Positions 15,895 to 22,598 of a stretch of 33,363 nt of DNA are shown here, piece by piece. The stretch comes from DATNNN01 sp035601815 (GTDB taxonomy: Bacteria > Pseudomonadota > Alphaproteobacteria > Rhizobiales > Xanthobacteraceae), in NCBI GenBank assembly GCA_035601815.1, contig DATNNN010000038.1:1-33363 (forward strand), read 5' to 3'. A program made the translations under genes and the position numbers. Numbering within the stretch: position 1 is the stretch's first letter; each line of letters opens with the position of its first letter. The notes beneath the pieces are model-generated. The model ran no database searches, was not told the origin of the DNA, and saw only the letters and a list, made by a program, of their open reading frames with translations.

Positions 15895-16326
15895 TCACTC
15901 TAGCGATGAGTAGTAATCAGTCATGCTTTCCAAAGTAATTTCGCGATTGCAGGGGTCGCCCGGCTCGATCCCCTGTCTCGCCTTCTGCCACGGCCCTTCA
16001 GAGTGCGTCAGATCACTAAGCTGCTGACCATTCATCTTGCCATAGTGGTCGATAACGAGGTCGATAGATTCACGCTCATTGCGCCTTAGCCTGCCCGAAC
16101 TGCCGCCAGATACTTCGCGAATGACAAACATCCCCCGATGCCGCTCGTAAAGTTCCGGCGCTACGGGTCCGTTCGCCCAAGCTTCGATCCGCGAGGTAAA
16201 AAGGGGAGTGTCCTCCCAAACCGCGTGCCAAGCCTGTGAGTAGTAGACGAGCTTCTGGAGCTTCCACGTCGAAACGGCTCCCGTTTGCTCAAGTATGTAT
16301 TGAGCAACGTCTAGAACGATTGGCAT
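15895..16326 (-). CDS. Panacea-domain (DUF4065, SocA/GepA-like) antitoxin
   Basis: 143 residues from ATG 16324-16326, preceded by GGAG nine bases upstream. The Panacea/DUF4065 signature is clear: VAQYILEQTGAVSTWKLQKL, YYSQAWHAVW (28-37), then PLFTSRIEAWANGPVAPELY (41-60). Later come a Glu/Arg helix (RRNERESIDLVIDHYGKM) and SDLTHSEGPWQKAR, also typical of the family. Panacea domains neutralise many unrelated toxins in PanAT pairs, and SocA of Caulobacter is a related proteolytic adaptor-antitoxin. Here the gene precedes and is coupled to a 157-aa toxin candidate. Inverted repeats upstream (16413-16535) could serve autoregulation. The domain is confident; the antitoxin role is inferred from context. 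Confidence 0.85.
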   Translation of the reverse strand: MPIVLDVAQYILEQTGAVSTWKLQKLVYYSQAWHAVWEDTPLFTSRIEAWANGPVAPELYERHRGMFVIREVSGGSSGRLRRNERESIDLVIDHYGKMNGQQLSDLTHSEGPWQKARQGIEPGDPCNREITLESMTDYYSSLE

Positions 16327-16412
16327 GGCGACGGCTCCGCTCGCGGGCGGCGACCCAGAATCGGGTAGGGGATGAGGGTAACAACGAGAACGTGTACACC
16401 TCAATACGTCTT

Positions 16413-16427
16413 TTGTGCGTCGCACAA
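16413..16427. promoter_or_regulatory. Perfect inverted repeat upstream of the PanA-like gene
   Basis: TTGTGCGTCGCACAA has 7-bp arms around a single T, 87 bp upstream of the PanA-like start codon. Its size and place fit an operator for autoregulation of the toxin-antitoxin unit; the binding protein is unknown. Confidence 0.5.
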
Positions 16428-16437
16428 TAAACGAGAG

Positions 16438-16453
16438 TGTCCGAATTCGGACA
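16438..16453. promoter_or_regulatory. Perfect 16-bp palindrome TGTCCGAATTCGGACA
   Basis: Fully self-complementary. A near copy, TGTCCTAATTCGGACA, lies at 16520-16535 (one mismatched pair), and half-copies lie at the other end of the island (12651 and 12671). It could be a repressor operator or a recombination-site core. The neighbouring 18-bp inverted repeat GTTGTCGCACGCGACAAC (16459-16476) is distinct. Confidence 0.5.
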
Positions 16454-16458
16454 GTACC

Positions 16459-16476
16459 GTTGTCGCACGCGACAAC
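16459..16476. promoter_or_regulatory. 18-bp inverted repeat GTTGTCGCACGCGACAAC
   Basis: Perfect 8-bp arms flank AC, five bases after the TGTCC palindrome. It lies in the 250 bp between the PanA-like start and the moeA stop. It has no T-run, so it is not a terminator. Confidence 0.45.
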
Positions 16477-16518
16477 CGCGCGTGCCGGCGAACCCCGGAA
16501 TATGGTTAACGGGCGCGA

Positions 16519-16535
16519 GTGTCCTAATTCGGACA
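16519..16535 (+). repeat. Right copy of the GTGTCCTAATTCG repeat, within a near-palindrome
   Basis: The first 13 bases repeat exactly those at 12671-12683. The extension to GGACA makes a near-perfect palindrome. It lies 44 bp before the moeA stop, so the two copies bracket the whole accessory island (about 3.85 kb). Confidence 0.5.
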
Positions 16536-16578
16536 GCACCCAGGACGCCCCCATGCCGTGATTCGCCTCAGCAGGAGG

Positions 16579-17778
16579 TTAATCGGCGAAGCGGAGCACC
16601 TGGCAGAGCTCGCCTTGTTTGGCGGCCGGCGCATGGGGCGGGCGGACGATCAGCCCGTCGGCGGCGGTCAGCAGCGCAAATAGCGCGCTGTCCTGGCGGC
16701 CGAAGGGGGTTGCCACCAGCCGCCCATCCGGCGTGCGCTCGATCTTGGCGCGGAGATAGTCCTGGCGCGCGTCGTTTGCCGGCAGCTCCACGCCGAGCAC
16801 CGCCGCTTCCGGCTCGAGCGCGGCGTCGCTTCGGCTCTGGAGCGTGCGCAGCAGCGGCACGAGGAAGAGGAGCGCGCACACGATGGAGGAAACCGGGTTG
16901 CCGGGCACACCGAGGACGCGCAACGCACCAGCCTCGGCAAACAAGAGCGGGCGCCCGGGACGGAGCGCGATGCGGTGGAAGGTGGGCAGCACGCCTTCTT
17001 TGGCGAGCGCCGGTGCCACGAGATCATGATCGCCCACCGAGGCGCCGCCGATCAGCACCAGCACGTCGGCGGGAAGGTCGCGGGCGCGGCGGATCGCGCC
17101 CACGATCGAGTCTACCCGGTCGGGAAAGATGCCAAGGTCGGCGACTTCGCCGCCTTCGTTGCGGACGATCGCGGCAAGCGACAAGGGATTCGACGCCACG
17201 ATGCGGTCGGACGCGAGCACATCGCCCGGCCGCACCAGTTCGTCGCCGGTGGCGGCGAGCGCCACGCGCGGTCGGCAGGCGACGCTGACGGATGCGTGCC
17301 CCATGGATGCGGCGAGGCCCACATCGCGCGCGCCGAGACGGCGGCCGGCCTTGATGAGCACGTCACCCGCCTTGAAATCGAAGCCCTGCTTGCGGACGAA
17401 CTTGCCCGGCGCCGAGGTGGGAAGCGTGACGCGATCGCCGTCGCGCTCGGCGTCTTCTTGGGCCACGACCGTGTCGGCGCCGGCGGGCACCACAGCACCG
17501 GTGAAGATGCGCGCAGCTTCTCGCGGGTTCAGCGTGCTTGCGAACGGGCGTCCGGCGCCGGATTCGCCCGCGACCTTCAGCGTTCCCGGGAGATCGCCGC
17601 TTTTGGCGGCGTAGCCGTCCATGGCCGACACGTCGCGCGGCGGCTGGTCGCGCTTGGCGGCAAGATTTTCGGCAAGCACGCGCCCATGGGCCTCGCCGAT
17701 CGCGATCTGTTCAGTGACGAGCGCCTTCAGCCCCGCCAGCATGCGGGTGAGGGCGTCCTCCACCGAAATCAGCGCCAT
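16579..17778 (-). CDS. moeA: Molybdopterin molybdotransferase MoeA
   Basis: 399 residues. MoeA inserts molybdate into adenylylated molybdopterin to finish the molybdenum cofactor in the cytoplasm. Domain order is typical: the N-terminal linker with SAMDGYA (51-57, key Asp54), the MoCF-biosynthesis domain with LAATGDELVRPGD (about 174-186), the molybdate/nucleotide loop IGGASVGDHD (243-252), RPGRPLLFAEAG (273-284) and GVPGNPVSS (290-298), and the C-terminal beta-barrel (about 325-399). Its start immediately follows the moaC stop (TAAATG, no spacer). The usual downstream partner lexA is displaced by the island. Confidence 0.97.
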   Translation of the reverse strand: MALISVEDALTRMLAGLKALVTEQIAIGEAHGRVLAENLAAKRDQPPRDVSAMDGYAAKSGDLPGTLKVAGESGAGRPFASTLNPREAARIFTGAVVPAGADTVVAQEDAERDGDRVTLPTSAPGKFVRKQGFDFKAGDVLIKAGRRLGARDVGLAASMGHASVSVACRPRVALAATGDELVRPGDVLASDRIVASNPLSLAAIVRNEGGEVADLGIFPDRVDSIVGAIRRARDLPADVLVLIGGASVGDHDLVAPALAKEGVLPTFHRIALRPGRPLLFAEAGALRVLGVPGNPVSSIVCALLFLVPLLRTLQSRSDAALEPEAAVLGVELPANDARQDYLRAKIERTPDGRLVATPFGRQDSALFALLTAADGLIVRPPHAPAAKQGELCQVLRFAD

Positions 17779-18264
17779 TTATTTCCCCGCGCGCCAGTCG
17801 CCGGAGGCGCCGCCGGATTTCGACAGGAGGCGGATGCCCTCGATGCGCATGCCGCGCTCGACGGCCTTCACCATGTCGTAGATCGTGAGACACGCGACAG
17901 CGACCGCCGTGAGCGCCTCCATCTCCACGCCGGTCTGGCCGGAAACCTTCACCGTGGCGCGCACGACGAGGCCCGGCAGCTTGCGGTCGGGCGCGATGTC
18001 GATCTCGACCTTGGTGATGGGGAGCGGATGACAGAGGGGGATCAGCTCGTGCGTTTTCTTCGCCGCCTGGATGCCGGCGATGCGGGCGGCGCCCATGACG
18101 TCGCCCTTCTTGGCGTTGCCATTCTGCACGAGCTTGAGCGTCGCTGGGCGCATTCGTACCTTGCCCTCGGCCACGGCGACCCGCTCGGTCGTGGCCTTCG
18201 CCGACACGTCCACCATGTGTGCTTCGCCGCGCTTGCTTAGATGGGTGAGGGATTTTTTGCGCAT
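17779..18264 (-). CDS. moaC: Cyclic pyranopterin monophosphate synthase MoaC
   Basis: 161 residues, the normal length. With MoaA it converts GTP to cyclic pyranopterin monophosphate, the first step of molybdenum cofactor synthesis. Family blocks are MVDVSAKATTERVAVAEG, AARIAGIQAAKKTHELIPLCHPLPI with the active-site His of LCHPL, VSGQTGVEMEALTAV, and DMVKAVERGMRI ending in LLSKSGG. ATG 18262-18264 gives the usual 15-residue lead before MVDVS. It abuts moeA. In relatives it follows trpC closely; here 249 bp separate them. Confidence 0.97.
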   Translation of the reverse strand: MRKKSLTHLSKRGEAHMVDVSAKATTERVAVAEGKVRMRPATLKLVQNGNAKKGDVMGAARIAGIQAAKKTHELIPLCHPLPITKVEIDIAPDRKLPGLVVRATVKVSGQTGVEMEALTAVAVACLTIYDMVKAVERGMRIEGIRLLSKSGGASGDWRAGK

Positions 18265-18513
18265 GCGGGGCGATAACCTCTCCTTGTTCGCGCGAGCGCC
18301 GGGCGTGATTGTTCGTTCTCGCGAGCGGGTTTTACGCCCCGAGGTTTGATACTGCCCCTCGCGAACGAATGCGAGGGGGGCGGAGCGCCGAGCGGCGCAT
18401 CCTAAAGTCCACGCCTTGCGGCGTGGGCGAGCCAGTTGCTAAAGGCCCGCACGCCACTCGGCGCTCGGCGACCTGCGGTCAGGCAAATAATGAGCATCGC
18501 CGCCCGATTTACC
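18265..18513. other. Inverted-repeat-rich spacer between trpC and moaC
   Basis: No gene. It contains hairpins CCCCTCGC/GCGAGGGG (18355-18362 and 18371-18378), GCGCCG-AG-CGGCGC (starting about 18385) and CCACGCC-TTGC-GGCGTGG (about 18409-18426), plus repeated GTTCG/CGAAC words. None has a T-run. The spacer may hold a moaC promoter, or be a REP-like insertion that splits the trp-moa transcript. Confidence 0.45.
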
Positions 18514-19326
18514 TCAAGCGCTCTTGGCCTTCTTGCCGCGACCGAGGAGCGCCGCCGTCGCCGCCATCACGTCGCTTTGGCGCATCAGGCTCTCGCCCAC
18601 CAGAATGGCCTTAACTCCGGCGGCGGCAAGGCGGGCGACGTCGGCGGGCGTAACGATGCCGCTTTCGCCCACCAGCAGGCGATCCTTCGGCACCTTGGGC
18701 GCCAGGAGCTCGGTGGTCTCGATCGTGGTCTCGAACGTGCGCAAATCCCGATTGTTGATGCCGATGAAGCGCGCGCCGAGCTTCACGGCGCGTTCGAGCT
18801 CGGCCTCGTCGTGCACCTCGACCAGGGCATCCATGTTCCAGTGCACGGCGGCGGCGTAGAGCTCGCGGGCGGCCTTCTGGTCGACGGCGGCCATGATGAT
18901 GAGGATGCAGTCGGCGCCGAGCGCGCGGCTCTCGGCCACCTGATAGGCCTCGTAGAGAAAATCCTTGCGCAGCACGGGCAGCGCGGTGGCGCCACGCGCG
19001 GCCACCAGGTGCTCGGGCGCACCCTGAAACGACGGTCCGTCGGTGAGCACCGACAAACAGGCCGCACCGCCGGCGGCGTAGGCGCGGGCGAGCGTCGCGG
19101 GATCGAAGTCGGCGCGGATCAGCCCGCGCGAGGGGCTTGCCTTCTTGATCTCGGCGATGAGCGCGGTCTCGCCGCGCTTGATCTTGGCGTCGAGGCCGGC
19201 GAGGAAGCCCCGCACCGGCGGCGCACTCTCGGCGGCGCGCTCGACCTCGCGCATGGACCGCGCGCGCTTGGCGCGCGCGATCTCGTCGCGCTTATAGGCT
19301 TCGATCTTGGTGAGGATGTCGGACAT
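18514..19326 (-). CDS. trpC: Indole-3-glycerol phosphate synthase TrpC
   Basis: 270 residues. It is a TIM-barrel enzyme closing CdRP to indole-3-glycerol phosphate. Catalytic Lys61 lies in AEIKKASPSRG, Lys121 in VLRKDFLYEAYQV and Glu170 in LVEVHDE; the phosphate-binding end of the barrel is IGINNRDL (188-195), VGESGI and AILVGESLM. ATG 19324-19326 (MSDILTKIEAYK) is three bases after the trpD stop, continuing the operon. The Lys-rich tail GRGKKAKSA is common in relatives. It is not fused to TrpF, as expected in alphaproteobacteria. Confidence 0.97.
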   Translation of the reverse strand: MSDILTKIEAYKRDEIARAKRARSMREVERAAESAPPVRGFLAGLDAKIKRGETALIAEIKKASPSRGLIRADFDPATLARAYAAGGAACLSVLTDGPSFQGAPEHLVAARGATALPVLRKDFLYEAYQVAESRALGADCILIIMAAVDQKAARELYAAAVHWNMDALVEVHDEAELERAVKLGARFIGINNRDLRTFETTIETTELLAPKVPKDRLLVGESGIVTPADVARLAAAGVKAILVGESLMRQSDVMAATAALLGRGKKAKSA

Positions 19327-19329
19327 GGG

Positions 19330-20352
19330 TCAGGCGTTCGACACGGCGATGAGCTTCTCGAGGCGGGCGTTGGCGGCACCGCCGTCGAGCGCCTTGGCCC
19401 CCAGCGCCACGCCCTCGCGGATGTTCTTCGCCTTGCCGGCGACCACGAGTGCCGCGCCCGCATTCATCAGCGCCACGTCGCGGTAGGGGCCGGGCATGCC
19501 CTCGAGCACGGCGCGCAAGGCCGCGGCATTCATCGCCGCTTCGCCGCCGCGAAGCTGCTCGGGATTGGAACGCTTGAGCCCGGCGTCTTCCGGCGTGACC
19601 TCGAAGGTTTTCACCTTGCCGCCGGCAAGCTCGGCGACGAAGCTCGGGCCGGACGTGGTGATCTCGTCGAGGCCGTCGGAGCCATGCACCACCCAGGCGC
19701 GTTCGGAGCCAAGTGCGGCCAGCACCTTGGCGAGGGGCTCGATCCACGGCCGCGCAAACACGCCCACCATTTGGCGCTTGACGCCGGCCGGGTTCGACAG
19801 CGGCCCGAGCAGATTGAAGATCGTGCGCGTGCCGAGCTCGATGCGGGTCGGACCCACGTTCTTCATCGCCGGATGATGCGCCGGCGCGAACATGAAGCCG
19901 ATGCCGGCCTCGCGGACGCAACGGCCGATGGCGTCGGGCGCGAGCTCGATATTCACCCCGAGCGCCGCGAGCACGTCGGCGGCGCCGGATTTCGACGACA
20001 ATGCCCGGTTGCCGTGCTTGGCCACTGGCACGCCGCTGCCGGCCACGATGAAGGCGGCGCAGGTGGAGATGTTGTAGGAGCCCGACGCATCGCCGCCGGT
20101 GCCGACCACATCGATGGCGTCAGCTGGCGCCTCCACCGGCAGCATTTTCGCGCGCATGGCGGAAACGGCACCGGTGATCTCGTCCACGGTCTCGCCGCGC
20201 ACCCGCAGCCCCATGAGCAGCGCGCCCATCTGTGCCGGTGTCGCTTCGCCTGCCATCATCTTGTCGAAGGCGTGCGCCGCCTCGTCGCGCGTGAGCGTGG
20301 CGCCGGTCGCGACCTTACCGATCAGGGCCCGGAAGCGTTCCATGCCGGTCAC
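19330..20352 (-). CDS. trpD: Anthranilate phosphoribosyltransferase TrpD
   Basis: 340 residues. It transfers phosphoribose from PRPP to anthranilate. It has the small helical N-terminal domain, then the PRPP loop DVVGTGGDASGSYNIST (81-97, GTGGD at 84-88), KHGNRALSSKSGAADVLAALG, and the Arg-containing anthranilate site at FMFAPAHHPAMKNVGPTR. GTG 20350-20352 overlaps the trpG stop (TGA 20349-20351); an in-frame ATG three codons later (20341-20343) is an alternative start. Overlap implies coupling to trpG. Confidence 0.97.
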   Translation of the reverse strand: MTGMERFRALIGKVATGATLTRDEAAHAFDKMMAGEATPAQMGALLMGLRVRGETVDEITGAVSAMRAKMLPVEAPADAIDVVGTGGDASGSYNISTCAAFIVAGSGVPVAKHGNRALSSKSGAADVLAALGVNIELAPDAIGRCVREAGIGFMFAPAHHPAMKNVGPTRIELGTRTIFNLLGPLSNPAGVKRQMVGVFARPWIEPLAKVLAALGSERAWVVHGSDGLDEITTSGPSFVAELAGGKVKTFEVTPEDAGLKRSNPEQLRGGEAAMNAAALRAVLEGMPGPYRDVALMNAGAALVVAGKAKNIREGVALGAKALDGGAANARLEKLIAVSNA

Positions 20353-20942
20353 GCGCGCCGCGCGTTGAAGCTCGCGGCGAGGTCGAGGAAGTTCTTCAGG
20401 ATGGTGTGGCCGTGCTCCGACGCGATGCTCTCCGGGTGGAACTGCACGCCGTGCACCGGATGCGTCTTATGGGAGACCGCCATGACGAGGCCGTCGTCTG
20501 TCTCGGCGGTGACGGAAAGTTCGGCCGGCAGCGTGTCGCGCTTCACGACCAGCGAATGATAGCGCGTGGCGGCGAAGGGGCCATTGATGCCGCGCAGCAC
20601 GCCCTGGCCGCCGTGCTTGATCTGCGAGAGCTTGCCGTGCACGGGCGCGGGCGCGCGCACCACGTCGCCGCCGTAGGCGGCGCCGATCGCCTGGTGGCCG
20701 AGGCAGACGCCGAGGATCGGCGTCTTGTCGCCGAGCTTTTTGATGAGCTCGAGCGAAATTCCGGCCTCGTTCGGCGTGCACGGCCCCGGCGAGATCACGA
20801 TCGCGTCCGGCTGCCGCTCCGCCAGCGCCTCGACGGTGATCGCATCGTTGCGATGCACTTCCACCTCGGCCCCCAGCGCACCGAGGTAGTGCACGAGGTT
20901 CCAGGCGAAGCTGTCGTAGTTGTCGACCAGGGCGACTTTCAT
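20349..20942 (-). CDS. trpG: Anthranilate synthase component II (glutamine amidotransferase) TrpG
   Basis: 197 residues of a class I glutamine amidotransferase supplying ammonia to TrpE. The triad is Cys80 (GVCLGHQAIG), His169 and Glu171 (VQFHPESI); SPGPCTPNEAG forms the oxyanion side. It starts at ATG 20940-20942 (MKVALVDNYDSF). It is separate from TrpE, unlike the fused TrpEG of Rhizobium and Brucella, and 146 bp lie between trpE and trpG with no gene I can see. Confidence 0.97.
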   Translation of the reverse strand: MKVALVDNYDSFAWNLVHYLGALGAEVEVHRNDAITVEALAERQPDAIVISPGPCTPNEAGISLELIKKLGDKTPILGVCLGHQAIGAAYGGDVVRAPAPVHGKLSQIKHGGQGVLRGINGPFAATRYHSLVVKRDTLPAELSVTAETDDGLVMAVSHKTHPVHGVQFHPESIASEHGHTILKNFLDLAASFNARRA

Positions 20943-21088
20943 GGGATTTCTTTAGCGCGGCGGGAGCCTTGCTGTCATCCCGCGGCCTTCGCCGTCAGAT
21001 GGATGCCAAGCCCGAGAAAGAAGCAATAACGCGGTTAACAAGCGCCAGTCGGCGTTGTCAGCAGGCGAGCGGGCAGCGCTGTAGCCCG

Positions 21089-22597
21089 TTAGCGCCCGCG
21101 CTGACCCGCCGCAAAGCGCGCCGCTTCCTCGGCCGCGCGGAATAGGGCCTTGGCCTTGTTCTCGCACTCCACGAGCTCGAGTTGGGGATCGGAATCCGCC
21201 ACGATCCCGGCGCCCGCCTGCACGTACATCTTGCCGTTCTTCACGATCGCCGTGCGCAACACGATGCAGGTGTCCATGGAGCCGTCGGCGGCGAAATAGC
21301 CGACGGCGCCGGCGTAGAGGCCGCGGCCGTCGGATTCCATCTCGTCGATGATTTCCATGGCCCGCACCTTGGGCGCACCCGACACGGTGCCGGCAGGGAA
21401 GCCCGCCACTAGCGCCGACAGCGCATCGTGCTTCTTGGTGTCGAGCTCGCCCTCGATATTGGAGCCGATGTGCATGACCTGGCTGTAGTACTCGAGAAAG
21501 AATTGGTCGGTGACCTTGACCGTCGCCATCTTGGCCACGCGGCCCACGTCGTTGCGGCCGAGGTCGAGCAGCATGAGGTGCTCGGCGCGCTCCTTGGGAT
21601 CGGCAAGAAGCTCGTCGGCGAGCGCCTTGTCCTCGGCAGGCGTGCGGCCGCGCGGCCGCGTGCCGGCGATGGGGCGGATCGTCACCTTGCCGTCGCGCAC
21701 GCGCACGAGAATTTCCGGGCTCGAGCCGACCACGGAGAAGTCGCCGAAATCGAGGAAGTAGAGGAAGGGCGCCGGGTTGATGCGGCGGAGCGCGCGGTAG
21801 AGCGAAAAGGGCGGCAACTGGAAGGGCGCCTCGAATCGCTGCGACAGCACGACCTGGAAGATGTCGCCGGCGAAGATGTACTCCTTGGCGCGGCGGACCA
21901 TGTCCTTGAAGCGCTCCGCCAGCGTGTTGGACACGGGCTTCAGCGGGCCGGGCTCGACCTTGTGGCTCTCGGCCTTGTCCAGAGGACGATCGAGGTCGGC
22001 AACCACGCGGTCGATGCGGGCGCGGGCGTCGGCCTCCGCTTCGGCAGCGGAGATGCCTTTCACCGGCCGCACCGGCGTCACCACGGTGATCGCATCGCGC
22101 ACGGAATCGAACACCACGACGATGGTGGGCCGGATGAGGATCGCGTCGGGCATGCCGATGGGATCGGGCTTCGCCGCGGGCAGCCGCTCCATCAGGCGCA
22201 CGGTCTCGTAGCCGAGATAGCCGAAGACGCCCGCCGCCATGGGCGGCAGGTCGGTCGGCACCTTCAGCTGCGACTCGGCGAGGAAATTCCGCAGCGATTG
22301 CAGCGGCGGCTCGGCGAGCGGGGTGAATTTACCGTTTTTCTCCGGCGCGCGATTGATCTCGGCGCGGTTGCCCTGGCAGCGCCAGATCGCGTCCGGTGCA
22401 AAACCTAGGATCGAATAGCGGCCGCGGACGGCGCCGCCCTCGACCGACTCGAACAGAAATGCGGGTGAGCGGCCGCGCGCGGTCTTGAGGAACGCCGACA
22501 CGGGCGTTTCAAGATCGCCTACGAGCGTGATGGCGACAAGCTGAGGCTCGCCCGTCTCATAGCGGGCCGCGAAGCTCGGCTCCACGACCGCGTCCAC
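21089..22597 (-). CDS. trpE: Anthranilate synthase component I TrpE
   Basis: 502 residues. It makes anthranilate from chorismate and ammonia, the committed step of tryptophan synthesis. The N-terminal part carries the feedback site region (FLFESVEGGAVRGRYSILG), and the C-terminal chorismate-binding domain has IRPIAGTRPRG, DELLADPKERAEHLMLLDLGRNDVGRV, PAGTVSGAPKVRAMEIIDEME and a closing QAGAGIVADSDP. GTG 22595-22597 (MDAVVEPSF) lies one base after the ppiD stop, so translation is coupled to ppiD. No leader peptide or attenuator can fit upstream. Confidence 0.97.
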   Translation of the reverse strand: MDAVVEPSFAARYETGEPQLVAITLVGDLETPVSAFLKTARGRSPAFLFESVEGGAVRGRYSILGFAPDAIWRCQGNRAEINRAPEKNGKFTPLAEPPLQSLRNFLAESQLKVPTDLPPMAAGVFGYLGYETVRLMERLPAAKPDPIGMPDAILIRPTIVVVFDSVRDAITVVTPVRPVKGISAAEAEADARARIDRVVADLDRPLDKAESHKVEPGPLKPVSNTLAERFKDMVRRAKEYIFAGDIFQVVLSQRFEAPFQLPPFSLYRALRRINPAPFLYFLDFGDFSVVGSSPEILVRVRDGKVTIRPIAGTRPRGRTPAEDKALADELLADPKERAEHLMLLDLGRNDVGRVAKMATVKVTDQFFLEYYSQVMHIGSNIEGELDTKKHDALSALVAGFPAGTVSGAPKVRAMEIIDEMESDGRGLYAGAVGYFAADGSMDTCIVLRTAIVKNGKMYVQAGAGIVADSDPQLELVECENKAKALFRAAEEAARFAAGQRGR

Positions 22598-22598
22598 G

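Noticed and set aside
18436..20559. 707-codon open frame on the plus strand opposite trpC-trpD-trpG
   Set aside because: Its composition is the mirror of trp genes on the other strand (His/Gly/Arg-rich), with no domain and no ribosome site.
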